DNA of 64,000 bases from contig OAPG01000002.1 in assembly GCA_900208305.1 (NCBI GenBank), positions 992,001 through 1,056,000 on the forward strand, written 5' to 3'. The notes beneath the pieces are model-generated. The model made no database searches, was not told the DNA's origin, and was given only the letters and a program-made list of their open reading frames with translations. The DNA is from Melanopsichium pennsylvanicum. Taxonomy: Eukaryota; Basidiomycota; Ustilaginomycetes; Ustilaginales. Shown piece by piece: positions 20,679 to 32,834 of the stretch (position 1 is the first letter of the stretch; each line of letters starts with the position of its first letter). The translations under genes and the position numbers were made by a program.

Positions 20679-22298
20679 ATGCCTCTTGATGAACCTCTCG
20701 CCACATCAAATGAACAGGATCAACCTGCTCGAGCAAGACCTCGGCTTTTCTTCCTCCTCCCGCTTGTTGCTGTTCTCGACATCGCCCTCGCACTAGCTCT
20801 AGGCATCCTTGTCTTGAAGCAAGAGGCCAAGCGCAATGGACCAGATACCACAATTCCAAGCGACCCGCCATCATACGACCCCATCATGATCAGCTCTCCC
20901 TCATCAATCCTTTCTATCAACGACGAAGACGACACCATCGTATGGGAAAGACGCAAGTTCATCCTCGCCGTCCTCGCCTTCTCCATCGCCCGCTCTGCCT
21001 CGTACGCCATTATAGGAATCAACAGACAGATACGTCGACTTGGCGTCACCGTCGCTGCCATCAGTATCCTCAGCACCCTTTTCTACGTCTCTATCGCCAA
21101 TCTCCTCTTGCAAGCCCGATCAAAGCCTGACATACTCGATACAGTACCATTCTCATGGATGAGCCTGACCTTCACGCCACACGACTGGCACTGGCCACAT
21201 GCCCTAAGACACGTTCAACCCACCATGCCGATCCTGGTCGGTGCTCAGATGGCTTTCACGCTGTTCGAATGGATCTTGTACATCGCAGTGGTGGGCGTCA
21301 AGATTCCGCCAGGGGCCAATCCAGTGAAAGCGAAACGATGGGCAAGGGGTTTGGCTCATGATCAAGCTTACCAGCGCGGCGTCGATTCCCATAGCCTATA
21401 CCCTTCGGATGGAGAAGATGACGCAAATGTGCCGACTACAGCAGACAGTCACCAGGCTAGCAAGCATCTGGACTCGGAAGACCATGACCTGAAGGAAGCT
21501 CATGCAGTTGTCGCATCGCCCATCACAAATTTGTCTCGCAAGGACGGCTCCGAAATAAACGACGCCAGCGAGCGAGCGCTGCTCGGTCCAGATTCTGCCA
21601 CGCCACGCACTTATGGAAGCACCCTCACCAGTCCTGGACCCAAGACGCCACAAGGCCCTTCGCATGTATACGTTGCGTCGCAGGGAAGCGTCCGAAGCAC
21701 ACGCTCGCCAGCAGCAGGGATGAGTCGTAGCACCTCTGCGCGTTCAGGCATGTATCCGCGCTCGCCTGGTGTTGCCGAATTGGCTGGAGGTGCAATCACA
21801 CAAGACGACGATGGCCCTGAGGATGATGAAGAGGAAGACGAGGAGGAGGCAGAGGGTAGCGATCCGGACGACATTATCGATATCACTCCGAATCGGGCTA
21901 TAGCCAGAAAGGAAGCGCGATTGAGGCTGGCTCGTGCGGCATTGCCAGAGAGGCGAGTTCCTGGCGGCACACTATCTACACTCGGTATGTTTGGTAATGA
22001 CGCACCAGCTCGGAACAATGGAGGAAGAGGAAACGGTGTTTTGTCAGATGAAGCGGGTAGCCCACTCGGTAGGAACGGTAGACAAGATGCACATGCTCCA
22101 GCCTTGCTTTCTGTCGCAACTTCGCCAGAAGTACCACGGACGAGACAGCAAACGTTGGCTTTCGACGTGATCAGACACGCTTCCATGTCGATCTTGCCAA
22201 GGAGCAGCAGCAGCAGCACAAGGAGCGCTTCCACCAAAGGTTCGAGTAAAGCCAAGTTTCGCTTGCCCAAATGGATGAAGCCCAACAAGAAGAAGTAG
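20679..22298 (+). CDS. four-helix membrane protein with long disordered tail, function unknown
   Basis: I do not recognise the family. From the ATG at 20679 the protein has 539 residues. Four hydrophobic segments are clear: LFFLLPLVAVLDIALALALG, RRKFILAVLAFSIARSASYA, LGVTVAAISILSTLFYVSIA and PILVGAQMAFTLFEWILYIA, all within the first 215 residues. A short lumenal-type loop between helices 3 and 4 is aromatic and His-rich (HDWHWPHALRH). The remaining 300 residues are hydrophilic, Ser/Pro-rich, with an acidic run (DDEEEDEEEAEGSDPDD) and a basic C-terminus (KFRLPKWMKPNKKK). The upstream in-frame codons 20562-20678 contain no ATG. An endomembrane or vacuolar protein with a cytosolic regulatory tail is a reasonable guess only. 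Confidence 0.8.
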   Translation: MPLDEPLATSNEQDQPARARPRLFFLLPLVAVLDIALALALGILVLKQEAKRNGPDTTIPSDPPSYDPIMISSPSSILSINDEDDTIVWERRKFILAVLAFSIARSASYAIIGINRQIRRLGVTVAAISILSTLFYVSIANLLLQARSKPDILDTVPFSWMSLTFTPHDWHWPHALRHVQPTMPILVGAQMAFTLFEWILYIAVVGVKIPPGANPVKAKRWARGLAHDQAYQRGVDSHSLYPSDGEDDANVPTTADSHQASKHLDSEDHDLKEAHAVVASPITNLSRKDGSEINDASERALLGPDSATPRTYGSTLTSPGPKTPQGPSHVYVASQGSVRSTRSPAAGMSRSTSARSGMYPRSPGVAELAGGAITQDDDGPEDDEEEDEEEAEGSDPDDIIDITPNRAIARKEARLRLARAALPERRVPGGTLSTLGMFGNDAPARNNGGRGNGVLSDEAGSPLGRNGRQDAHAPALLSVATSPEVPRTRQQTLAFDVIRHASMSILPRSSSSSTRSASTKGSSKAKFRLPKWMKPNKKK

Positions 22299-22991
22299 CT
22301 GGTGTTCTCACTGCGCATGATTTCACGACCGACATCTCTCCAGCTTGTATTATAACCGATATAATGTTGACATATACCCCCAATCGCAACTATTCCGTAA
22401 GACGTGGTGTTTGTGCAATAATCTATGAGCAAGGGTCTTGTATTTGGACCCTTCTTCGCAGCAAATAAGCATTGGGCAATTCAGAGAGAGATGGATCTAT
22501 CGAATGTACAGTAGTAATTTACTGTACACTAAATTTACAATACACTATGACTGTGATTGTCATAACCGATGAAGTGAGAGTTGATTGAGCTCAAACATAT
22601 CTCTGTCCGTCAGAAAGGAACTGGATGGATGGATTGATTGTCTTGGACCTCGTCGAGTGCTGAGTGTGCCATCATCGGCTACAATAACTTCTATAGTGAT
22701 GGTCTTTCCCACTTTTTTTTTCCTTTTTTTTTTAAAAAAAATTCGGATTTAAAAATGTTGGCACACTTTTGAGCGGGGATATTGCAACTTGGCTCGTGCC
22801 TCTGACACGGAAGAGACTGCAGCGATCGAGACTAATCTACATTCTTGTCTTTTAGGTCATCTTCATCACCCTTAAACGCCAGCTCAAAGGGGCCCTTCTC
22901 ATCCTTTGCTTCTCTACCTATCCAACTATAGATATCCTTGTCCCTCCTACACTCTTGCCTGATCGCACATCCACGACCAGGCATTTCATAA
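22299..22991. other. intergenic region upstream of glutathione reductase
   Basis: Holds a perfect inverted repeat at 22505-22528 (separate entry), then a T-rich/A-rich block at about 22712-22742 typical of a nucleosome-free promoter. No gene seen. Confidence 0.5.
22505..22528. repeat. inverted repeat TGTACAGTA / TACTGTACA, 6-nt spacer
   Basis: Arms 22505-22513 and 22520-22528 are exact reverse complements. The right arm includes the 11-mer AATTTACTGTA (22516-22526) that recurs elsewhere in the intergenic DNA of this window. It lies about 200 bp downstream of the membrane-protein gene; it could serve as a protein site or a weak hairpin. Confidence 0.8.
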
Positions 22992-23228
22992 TATCAAGTC
23001 AAGATATTGATCTTCACCAAACCTACTTCGCTGCGTGTGCTTGGTGCCTCGCGAGCCTTTTTCACCTTGACTACGCCTGCCAAAAATTTTGCTTTCTCTC
23101 CGCGAGCAGCAACAACAATCACTTCCAAGCTGACGTCGCCTCATATTCCAACCCTCAACGCTACAAATCGTCTTTCGCAGACCACTACCCACCTTTCCTC
23201 CTCTTTCTCCACTTCATTCACCACCAAA
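22992..23228 (+). other. in-frame, ATG-less, presequence-like extension of glutathione reductase
   Basis: The GLR1 frame stays open upstream of its ATG back to a TAA at 22989-22991. The part from a TTG at 23007 encodes 74 residues with no Asp or Glu and eight Lys/Arg, rich in Ser, Thr, Ala and Phe ([20 protein letters not shown] at the start), which is the composition of a mitochondrial presequence. No ATG occurs in any frame between 22981 and 23228. Near-cognate codons ATA, TTG and ATC stand in a row at 23004-23012 with A at -3 of the TTG. Either non-AUG initiation or an upstream exon would produce a mitochondrial isoform. Confidence 0.55.
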
Positions 23229-24686
23229 ATGCCTCCTCTTCCCAAGCCTAGCTCGGTCCACTATGACATGGTCGTCATCGGCGGTGGTTCAGGTGCTATG
23301 GGTGTTTCTCGTCGTGCTGCAGCCTACGGAAAGAAAGTTTGCGTCATCGAAGAAGACGGTCGACTAGGTGGCACTTGCGTCAACGTCGGATGCGTCCCCA
23401 AAAAGCTCATGTGGCATGCAGCTGATATGGCCGAACATCTCAAGGAAGCACCCGAGTACGGCTTCGGCGATGTGGTCAACAAGCCCAAAGTGCCCGGTTT
23501 CGCTTGGAGCTACTTTGCCGAAAAGCGAGACGCCTACGTTCGCAGACTAAACGGAATCTATGACCGAAACCTTGACAAGGATGGCGTCGAGTATCTGTCT
23601 GGTCATGGAAAGCTGACGGGCAAGAACGAGGTCGAGGTCACCATGCGTGGTCAGGATGGTTCGTTCAATGCAGGCACTTTCAAAGTGACGGGTGATCGCA
23701 TCGTCATTGCTACCGGTGGTCGACCTATCATCCCTAGTGACGACAAGATCCCAGGTGCAAGCCTTGGCATCAACAGTGATGGCTTCTTTGAGCTTCAACA
23801 ACAGCCAAAGCGCGTGGTGGTGGTAGGTGCCGGTTACATTGCCGTCGAACTCGCCGGTGTCTTGCACACTCTGGGATCCGAGACCCATCTGTTGATCCGT
23901 CACGACAACTTCCTTCGTCCGTTTGACCCTATCATCTCGGAGACGTTGCAGGACCACATGTCCAAGACCGGCTTGAACGTGCACAAGCAAACCAACATTA
24001 CCAAGGTGGAAGGTCAGAAAGGTGGTCCGCTCACCATTCACACTGATAAGGATGGCGAAACCATCCAAGCCGATTGCTTGCTGTGGGCGATTGGTAGGAG
24101 GCCTAACACGGACAATTTGGGTTTGGAGACGCTTGGCGTCGAGTTGGACAAGGGTGGCAACATTGTGGTTGACAAATATCAGGAGACCAATGTCAAGAAT
24201 GTGTTTGCCATTGGCGATATTCAAGGAAAAGCACTTCTCACTCCAGTGGCGATTGCGGCAGGTAGGAAGTTGAGCAATCGTCTGTATTCGAACCATGCGG
24301 ATTTGAAAGATAATCATATGGATTATGACAATATCCCTACGGTGATCTTCTCTCATCCTACTTCAGGCACGGTGGGACTTTCGGAACCCGAAGCCAAGGA
24401 GAAGTTTGGGGAGGAGAACGTCAAGGTTCATACTAGCAAGTTTGTAAGCATGTACTATGGTATGTTGGAACACAAGGCTCCGAGTGCGTTCAAGATGGTG
24501 GTGGGTCCAGGCGACAAAGTGGTTGGATTGCATATTGTTGGGTTGGGTGCTGATGAGATGTTGCAAGGTTTCGCAGTGGCTGTCAAGATGGGTGCAACGG
24601 TGAAGGATTTCCAAGAGACGTGTGCTATCCATCCCACTTCTGCGGAAGAGGTGGTTACTATGGTACCTAGTACAAAGAAGGTTTGA
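23229..24686 (+). CDS. GLR1: glutathione reductase
   Basis: Homodimeric flavoenzyme that reduces glutathione disulphide with NADPH; cytosolic and usually also mitochondrial. From the first ATG (23229) the protein has 485 residues, the normal size. It shows the FAD motif [20 protein letters not shown], the redox disulphide in [13 protein letters not shown] (C50 and C55 from this start), the NADPH site [16 protein letters not shown] with the basic pair region LIRHDNFLR, the second FAD motif [10 protein letters not shown], and at the C-terminus [11 protein letters not shown] with the catalytic His of the partner subunit. CVNVGC with this His end distinguishes it from lipoamide dehydrogenase and from mercuric reductase. 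A presequence-like extension lies in frame upstream without an ATG (separate entry). Converges with the formin gene, 341 bp between stops. Confidence 0.96.
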   Translation: MPPLPKPSSVHYDMVVIGGGSGAMGVSRRAAAYGKKVCVIEEDGRLGGTCVNVGCVPKKLMWHAADMAEHLKEAPEYGFGDVVNKPKVPGFAWSYFAEKRDAYVRRLNGIYDRNLDKDGVEYLSGHGKLTGKNEVEVTMRGQDGSFNAGTFKVTGDRIVIATGGRPIIPSDDKIPGASLGINSDGFFELQQQPKRVVVVGAGYIAVELAGVLHTLGSETHLLIRHDNFLRPFDPIISETLQDHMSKTGLNVHKQTNITKVEGQKGGPLTIHTDKDGETIQADCLLWAIGRRPNTDNLGLETLGVELDKGGNIVVDKYQETNVKNVFAIGDIQGKALLTPVAIAAGRKLSNRLYSNHADLKDNHMDYDNIPTVIFSHPTSGTVGLSEPEAKEKFGEENVKVHTSKFVSMYYGMLEHKAPSAFKMVVGPGDKVVGLHIVGLGADEMLQGFAVAVKMGATVKDFQETCAIHPTSAEEVVTMVPSTKKV

Positions 24687-25027
24687 TCTGTTCACAATCG
24701 GGTGGATTTACCCCTACTACATGTAATCAAGAATAAATACTGTATAGCAAGCTTGGTATAGATCCACTTGAAACGTACCGTAACTTGGGTTGGTGGACTC
24801 GAAAGCTCAAAATGTGACCTATTTTTTTTTGTTTTGTTTTGTTTTGTTTTTTTTTCGAACAAGATGGTTGGTAAGCTTGCACGCTTTATCCGTCTTTCGT
24901 GATACTTCATGACGATGGTTGAGCAGATAGGTTAGAATACAATGCGGTTCAGAAAAGAAAAAAGAAAAAAATTGTACAATGTTGGGTTTGTTGCGTAGAT
25001 TTGATTTTACGTAGGTAAGTTTGTGGC
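24687..25027. other. convergent GLR1/formin 3' region
   Basis: 341 bp with T-rich tracts (GTTTT repeats at about 24829-24855) between two converging genes. Nothing else seen. Confidence 0.5.
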
Positions 25028-28000
25028 TTAGTCGTCTCGATTAACAGGGTCACCAGTGAGGAATACCCTACTGAGTGGTCTTCTTCGCGTGTTGTCGTTC
25101 TGTTTCATCCTCAGAGACTTTCGACCGCTCAGTGTCCCATTGAGGTTGGCGTTGCTTCCGGACAAAGTACCGTAGATGCTTTCCCTCGCACTCTTCTGAC
25201 CTCTCAAAGTTCCAGTAGTGATTCTCGCCCTGCCGATTGTTCCCTCGTCAGGTTCGTTCTCGTCCTCTTCCGCTGCTTGTTGCGCTTCCACACTCTCGTC
25301 ATCTTCGGGCGTCATGTTTTCTTCCAACGCTGGACGCACGAACAACCTCGACTTGGTGGGACTAGATGAAACAGACGCCGCATCCCGAGCAAAAGCATTG
25401 GCAAATTTCCTGCCAGCAGCGCCAGCGCGAAGCTCTTTGATCGCTTCGTCCAGCTGTCCCCGCCCTCGGTAGCTGCGACGGCCCAAGTCCGTGTGAGAAG
25501 CTTTGGCCCTCAGTGTACCACTGACTTCCTCTTGTTGAGCACCTTCTACTGGTGTGCGGAAGCGCGACGCGGTGGGTGTTGATTCGTTCACGGGCGATAC
25601 CGGATCCGATGCTTCCGAGGTTTTTCCCGTATCGCTTGCTTGCACTCCTGCAACCAGCGGACCTCGAACCTCGGGACCAAACGTGGGAATGCGCAAGCCA
25701 AACCTTTGACCTTTGGCTTCCTCCTTCATCTTTTTCTGTGCGTCCAACTCCGCCTTCCTGTCCGCTTGCAGTGTATCTTCCTCGGCCCGCATAAGGGCTT
25801 GACCGAAACTGCTCACCAGCCCGAAAAAGTCTTCCGGCTTAGTATTGCTCGGATCCTCTCCAAAGTATGTCAGCAGCTTGTTCAGGTTGCTTTGCACCGT
25901 CGACCCTGCAAGTTGGAGCGACTTGATCTGAGGTTTGGACAATCGGATGAAGTCTGCGGTGGTTTGGAGGAATCTATCCGATGTAGACGAGATGCCGATG
26001 CGTTGCAGCACAGCTGTTTCTTCCTGCACTGCTTCAAATCCAGAGACAAGCGCGGTGATGGACTGTTGGATCGATTGAGTCGAGAGACGTGCAGCTGCTT
26101 CGACGTGACTGCAATCGTCCAAGAAGCCAACCAAAGTCTTGTCCTGCTTGTTCAGCACCCTCACCAGATAGTGCAAAAGGCTTGGCGTAGCCGGAGTAGG
26201 CGATGATGGCTTGGTATCTTTCAGCTTCAACAAGTCGCCCAATTGGAATCCCGCCGCCTCTCCTCTGAACGTGGAAGAGTTGAGCACGTTACCGATGGTC
26301 AACACAGTGTGTAGCACCTTCCTGAACTTTTCGCTTGCATTCATCTCGTCCACGGCTTGCTTGAGAATCCTCAGATCCGGTTTCAGCTCCTCCAGGTCAA
26401 GTTCAAACTTGCGCATGTAGACCGTACATCCTAGTCTCTCGGCCAGTCTCGGGATGCCGAGCATCTCCTTGAAGAACTGGTCTGCTTTACTCAGGCTGCC
26501 GATGTTGCCGTCATAGTCTCGCACCAATCCAAGCTCTTCCGTCGTCGGTAAGCAGTTCTTAATGGATTTCAGATGGTCGATGCTGAGCTTTGACTCGTCA
26601 CACTGCAGGATGGCTGTGCGAAGATCGGCAAAGGGGATCTTGATACGGGTCAAAACGATAGAAACGTTTTGGGCTCGTGTAAGGTCAAGAAGCGTGGTGA
26701 GTTTAGTTTTGGTGGCATTGGCTTTTTGATCTGGAGGCGCAGCAACTGATTTGCTGCCCACAGCAAAGAGCTCGTCCAGGCGCTCAATTTCGTTCGTGAC
26801 ATCGACCGATGCAGTGGGGAGGTTGTCCCACACGGTGCGTGCGAGAGAGTGCGCCGGGATCTTGTTCCAGAACAGGGCTTTGCGCTTCTTCTTGGGGATG
26901 AGTGGCAGAGATGGTGGTTTGGGTACTCCAAGTGTACCAGGCGGCGATGGCGGTGCGGCCATGCCCGCGGGAGGAGGTGGTGGAGGAGGCGGTGCCCCAC
27001 TAACAAAACCACCTGCAGGAGGCGGAGGCGGCGGTGGCGGCGCACCTTCAACAAACGCTGGTGCAGGCGAGTCTCCTGGCGGCGGCGGTGGTGGTGGTGG
27101 TGGAGGAGCTGCTCCGCCGAACCTAGCGCTGTGTACTGGTCCTGGTGCAGGTGGTGGTGGTGGTGGTGGTGGAGGAGGATGGGGTGATGCTCCGCCAGCA
27201 GCAAAGCTAGGCCTAGCTGATGGTGGCGGAGGTGGTGGAGGAAGAGGACCAGTTGACGCTGGTGCGGCAGACTCACTCGCAAGGGGCATGGAAGCGGTCT
27301 GGGAAGGAAGCATAGGGGCAGCTCTGGCGGCGTCTGGCACCGCAGGTGCACCAGGCGGCCTCGGCGCCATTCTATGAACCGTGGCACTCCTCATCAAACC
27401 GCCTTCGTTCCCTCCGCTCGGCTGTATCTGCAATTGCAGCAGCAGTGCCTGAAGCTTGGCCATCTCACCTTTCAACTTTCCGATCTGCCCATCCTTCTCT
27501 TCCACTTTCTTCTGCAATGCATCCAGCTGCTCTGTGGACTTGACCTCACCCATGTCCTTCAGAGCCTTCTCCTGTAACTTGGCGACATCAGCGCGAAGCT
27601 CTGAGATCTCGGCGTCTTTCTTGGATAGCGCTTCAATGGTGCGACGCGCCATCATGTCTACTTCCATCTCCGAGTTTGCAGCAGATGACGTCTTGTCTTG
27701 CTCTCTGTCTTTGGCTTCTGCCTCTTCTTGAGCTGCTTGGACAATGCCGTTCTGGAATCGTCCATAGACAGCTTCTAGGGCGCGCTTGAGGTACTTGATC
27801 TCTCGTTCTTTGGCTTCGACGTTGGCCTCAGAGCTTGCAAGCTGCTCTTTGTGACGCGCGATTTCGTCCATGAGGTTAGTCCATTGGCGGTTGCGCTCCA
27901 AGCGATCCTTCTTGGCCTTGTCGTCGCCGTCGGTGCGCTCGTTTGGTCGAGCTGAGGAGGAAATTCGATCGAGCTCTGCTTGGAGCTCAATAACTTGCTT

Positions 28001-31000
28001 CTCCTTTGCTACCAATCGCTGGATTACACCCGCAAAGCTCTCCTTGTCTCCTCTCTTCGGCAGTGTCGAAGGCGTACCCGTCTGGGCATTGTCTGAGTCA
28101 CTCGAATCCTTGCGCAGCGCTGCGGCACCAGGTAAGCTTCTCAAGGTGATGACCTCGGCCGTCTGCTCGTTAAGCTTCGTTCTGAGCTTTGCCTTTTCAT
28201 CACTTAAGTTCTCGACCTTTGCTCTCAGCCCTTCGAGTTCTTCAATGAAGCTACTTGGCACAGTGCTGGTATCGCTCATCCTGTTCGCCTTGATCATGGC
28301 CTGCTTCCCTACCAGATGCTGAATGTTGGCAAGGTACGAGCGCATGAAGCTCCTCCACCCTTCATCAAAGTCAGCGACATGAACGGATTGCTCCACGTAC
28401 TTCTCGACAAGAAAGAGGAGATCGGTCTTGAACTGATGATCGATGTCGCGATCGAGGATGCTGGACGTGTGACGCAGGATTGAGATCATGATCGGATAGA
28501 GGTCTTCGTGGGTATCCTGGGCGCTGCGGAGGATTTCACCTGCTTCACCAAGGTCGGAGATTGTGTCGCGGCCACGATCGCGGTCTGACGGCATGAGGGC
28601 TCGATCACGCAGCTCGTCTTGGTCTTCTTGCTTTTCCTCCACATATACTTGAATCTGCGTCGCAAGACTTTCCGGTGGATCGATGTACCGCAACGAGACG
28701 AGAACCTCGTTCAGACCGCGACGCGCGAACTCGTCACGCAGTGAAATCCTTTCCTCGAGATCCTCAGGACTATTGGTGATGGCATTGATGAGCACCATTG
28801 CTGCTGCCTTGTATTCCCACTCGATGGCTTCGCTTGCATCCACATCGTCAAGATCGGCCGAAGTATACCAAACATCGTCCATCGAATGACTGGATACATT
28901 CGGCTTCAAGTCCTCCACCAAGAACGCGAACCTGAACCGCTCACCTGCAATCACCTTGAGCTCTGAGAGCGCTCCGCACACCATTCGATGTCCATCGTCT
29001 AGGGAGAGCACACACAGCGCTGCCAGCACATCTGCAACCTGCAGTCGCAGTTTACAGCTCGGAGACCTGAGCGCGAATGCAATATAGTTGACGAGATTCG
29101 GCTGCTCCAACACTTTCTCAAATCCGAGCTCGATGTTCATCAGAGTTCGCAGGCACTTGATCGCTTCGAGCAAGATGGCATCTGACATTTCCTTTCGCTC
29201 GGCTTGTTTCGCTTGTTGCTCGCTGTTTGGGCCGTTGACGATGCCATCCGTTTCTTGTTGCATGATCTGTTCCAGTGCACCGAGGCCATCGCAGTGAAGG
29301 AAGCTGTCGATCCAGGACAGCTTTGCGCTGCTGAGCGTGACGCGCAGTGAGAGAAGATGCTTGAAGAGATCCTTCCGACTCAGTTTACCTTCCTTCAGCT
29401 TGGCCACATGACCCATGGCCGCGTTACCCTCGTTTCCAGCGCCTTGGTCGTTAGACCCAGAGCTGCCAGCGATAATGCTTCCTCCGCTCCACCAGCTGCT
29501 CCAAAGACTTGCGGTGACGCCGGCGCTGCTGCCTGTATGATTCGCTTTGATGGTGTTGCCGTGCTCACCACTGCGCGCTTTGGACTCCAACGTTTCCAGG
29601 GATCCAGTGTCGGAGAGGCCCGTGGTCGGACGCGTACTGCCGCTGCCTTGACTGGATACATCGCCAGACATGCTCGCACGAGGACTTGAGGCTTCATCGG
29701 CGTCTTTCGCAGAGCCGGGTCCAGGGCCATGCGTATCGTTTATTGCCCAGGTGGCGATGCTGGAGAAACTGAAACGGTTGGACCAGCCAGCAGGGATGAC
29801 CGAGCTGCGGCCCATCGTTTCCGATGTGCTGCTGAGTGTCGGCGATACGGGCTTGTCGCCTGGCTGTACGACCGAGACCCGTGGCTTGGAAGGTGTTGAC
29901 GTCTTGGCTGCCTCGTTTTGGCTGATGAGGAACCGTTTGCGGTCTTCTGGCAGAGCCAACATCGCTGAGCGACTTGTGCCTTTGATGCCGAGATCCTGCA
30001 TGAGCTTTTCAAAGCGAGCCGCAAGCTCTTCTTGGCTATCAAGATCTGCAGGTGCTGGAGAGATCTGGCCAAGTGACGCAATGGAGGGCGATCGTGATAC
30101 GACGCTGCTGCTGTCGCTGTCGAGTTCTAGTGGTCCGCTTACGCTGAAGGTCTTGCCGCTTCGACCGACCGTGCCTGGTACTCGTCGAGTATTTTGATTT
30201 GTCGGCGTTTCAGGCATGTCTGCAAAACCGCTGGGAGCGGTCGGCGATGAGGGAGAAGAAGGCTCTCCGCCACCTCCGATCCAGCCTTCAAACATCCTAC
30301 TGAGCCGTGCGGTGGCTGAAGGTGTCTGATGGCGGCGACCTTTAGGAATGTTGACAGGGCTTCCGGAAGGTTGTCCCGCTGCTGTCTCGTCTCGCTGTAC
30401 ATATGTCGCTGCTGCCGCCTGTTCTGGTAACTTGGCAGTTGGCTGGGAAGGAGTAGCCGGCTTGCTCCCCTTCAAAGTACCGCCGGCTTCATCATCCTCC
30501 TCGTCATCGCCTAGACGCGCGGAAGTCAATTCCATGGAAAGCGTATCGAGGTCAGCGTCGCCCGTCGAGCGCGACGCATTCTTAGAGGCTGGAGAGAAGG
30601 CAGGAGGTAGCAGGGCTGCAGTAGCCTTGCTCACGATTGCGGATCCCCACAAGCCGAGCATACCTGGCGTTGCACCCGCTTGCTTGGTCGGAGAGGTCGA
30701 CAAGGCCGGTTCGGCACTTGGACCCGGAGCTGGCGTGATTGCGTTCGAGCCTTGCCGACGAGCATGTTTCGAAAACCCTTGGGCTACTGTGCCAAGCTTG
30801 TTCAGCCAGCTTGCGCTGACGGTGAACATGAGGGCGGGATCCGACGTGTCAGTCGCTCTCAGTAGGCTTGGTAAGGAAGCAGTTTCGAGTAATGGAGCCG
30901 GGGGTGGCATGGGTGCTGGTGCGGAAGCGGGTGTGGAAGGAAGAGGTGCCAATGCGTAGACGACGCGAGCCGACTTGCTGCCTTGAAGCACTACTCTACG

Positions 31001-31756
31001 GATACCAAACTCCTCGCAGATGGTTTCGACTGATTCGGCAACAGTGGATCCAGAGCCTGTTGCGCCTTGGATGGAGGCGTCGGCAGGGAGGAATAGGGTT
31101 CTTTGATCCCAGCCATCATAGATTTCTGGAACGTGGCCGAAGCGAAGGCGCACGTGCAGTCCCGGCGCTCCGCATACTAGTCGCAGTCGTGGTGTATGGA
31201 GATGTGATGAGAGAAGGAAGTCGGAAAAGGCGGTTGGAGAGGACAAGTCGGCTGCTGGGTGTGGTTCGGCTTGCTGCTGCTCTGTCGGATTGGTGAGACT
31301 GCGTAGGAAAGCAAACACGCCAGCGCGTAATGGGACCAGGCCTGTGAGTAGTCGGTTGGGAGGAGCAAGATTGGGGTTCGATCAAAGTCAGTCTGATTGG
31401 CTTCTGAGACATTCATGAGAGGTTGCGAAACCTTACTTACCATCACCGATAGCTTTCAATTGCTCCTCCTTCCACTCATAGTTGGGTTCGGTGACCTGAA
31501 TAGCCTGAATTCCCCACAACTGGCCTTGATGATCGATGAGCCACTTTTCTGAGCTCTCGAAATCGTTCGAAGTGGCGGATGGCCAAGACTGAAAGTGGGA
31601 TCCAAATGCCGCGGTAAGGTGTTTTGCATTGGTCAGATCTGTGAGAAGTGCGACGATTAAATCTTGGACGGACGTAGAGGCGGACGACGGGACAGATGCG
31701 GAAAGAAGGGCGACATTCCCTGGCAAGAGGACTTGAACTAGCTCTCGGCCTGCCAT
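25028..31756 (-). CDS. diaphanous-related formin, two exons
   Basis: Actin nucleator and elongator acting downstream of Rho-family GTPases in polarised growth and cytokinesis. Exon 1 31756-31441 and exon 2 31341-25028 join in frame (donor GTAAGT, branch CTGAC, acceptor CACAG) to about 2209 residues. Layout: conserved N-terminus (MAGRELVQVLLPGNVALLSA), disordered Ser/Pro-rich 200-690, GBD/FH3 armadillo region about 690-1115, coiled coil about 1130-1450, FH1 with five poly-proline runs of 7-10 residues at about 1465-1580, FH2 from KKKRKALFWNKIP (about 1585) to about 1985, and near 2070 a DAD-like motif QLDEAIKELRAG followed by GRKF. GBD plus DAD implies autoinhibition released by a GTPase. Ustilago maydis has two formins (Drf1 and a Bni1/SepA-type); I cannot tell which this is. 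Confidence 0.92.
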
Positions 31757-32590
31757 TTTCTTGATAGATTCACCGCTGCTGAGCCGGTTATGCTGTGTTG
31801 GTGTGCCTCGAGGCTTTGTGTTAAGCGAGTCGAATTTGTGGTAGATACACCAGGTTAGCGTTTGAATCACAAGATTGCTACGATCTCAATGAAGCATTGT
31901 TCGAATGTTCAAGGCTGTAGCTTGCGATTGGGTGATGTTCGTTTTCGGGAGTGGTGAGGCTGCGCCAAGACTTCTAGATCGATCAAAGTGAAGGTTGCTT
32001 GGTCGAAACGAGGTGTCGAATTTGTCGGGCGACCGAAGAAGAGCATGAAATGTTTCTCGAATATAGATCGAATGACAAGTTGAAAGGTCGAGATGATGGT
32101 GTTGATGAGAGGAATCAAGATCATGCAGACAATGCTGTGTGATAGCTCGGATATTGATTAGGATTTGTCGAAAAACAGGGACTCGGCGTTGTGAAATATG
32201 CACATTGGCACTCGCGAAAACGAACCGAGTTGACGCACACGACTCTGGCTGACTTGTCTAACCATCTCAGCCTCATACTCATACAGTGTATAATCGTATG
32301 TGCTAGATCGATGCCAGCGTACAATAGATCCTTCTGGGCTCCGGTGGGGTCAAGCTTTTGGTAAATTACACAATTTGTACTCCAATAAGAGGTCGTTATT
32401 TATAAGGCAAGTGCAGCGGAATAATAGGTAAACTGCAGGTACACGAACCAAAGTGTTGGTCTCGGCCAAATATGTGTGGGATTTACACAGCACAGTACGA
32501 CTGTACTGCTCATTGTCGTTTGCTCAACTTGTTCGAGCATGACCACTTTACCGTAACAAGCTCGCAGATGTTTTAAGCAACAGGGTTCAT

Positions 32591-32598
32591 TCACGTGA
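32591..32598. promoter_or_regulatory. palindromic E-box TCACGTGA
   Basis: Perfect 8-bp palindrome 414 bp upstream of the mS23 start. bHLH factors of the Cbf1/USF type bind RTCACRTG in fungi. A second copy lies at 32827-32834. Confidence 0.45.
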
Positions 32599-32826
32599 TT
32601 CCGTCGCCAGCGTTCAGAGTCTCCTAATCTGGCTAGAATAGAGAGACTTAGAGGGGTAATCAAGAGGCCTCCACTCTAAATTTGTCTCCAAGTGCTGTTG
32701 CTGGTTTTTTCTCAAATACTATGAGCCACCTCTGGTCTCTGACTCTGACTCTCGCGTAGCGCGCTTTGTCAATTTACCTGCAATTCGCTGATCCATCTCG
32801 TACGATATATGGCTAAGACCTCAAGA

Positions 32827-32834
32827 TCACGTGA
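32827..32834. promoter_or_regulatory. palindromic E-box TCACGTGA
   Basis: Second perfect copy, 178 bp upstream of the mS23 ATG, in the usual range for a promoter element. Related TCACGTG sites lie upstream of COX13 and RPA135. Confidence 0.5.

Noticed and set aside
23547..24356. 269-codon frame on the minus strand
   Set aside because: Antisense of glutathione reductase.
26751..27377. 208-codon Gly-rich frame on the plus strand
   Set aside because: Reverse complement of the proline codons of the formin FH1 region; poly-Gly is the mirror of poly-Pro.
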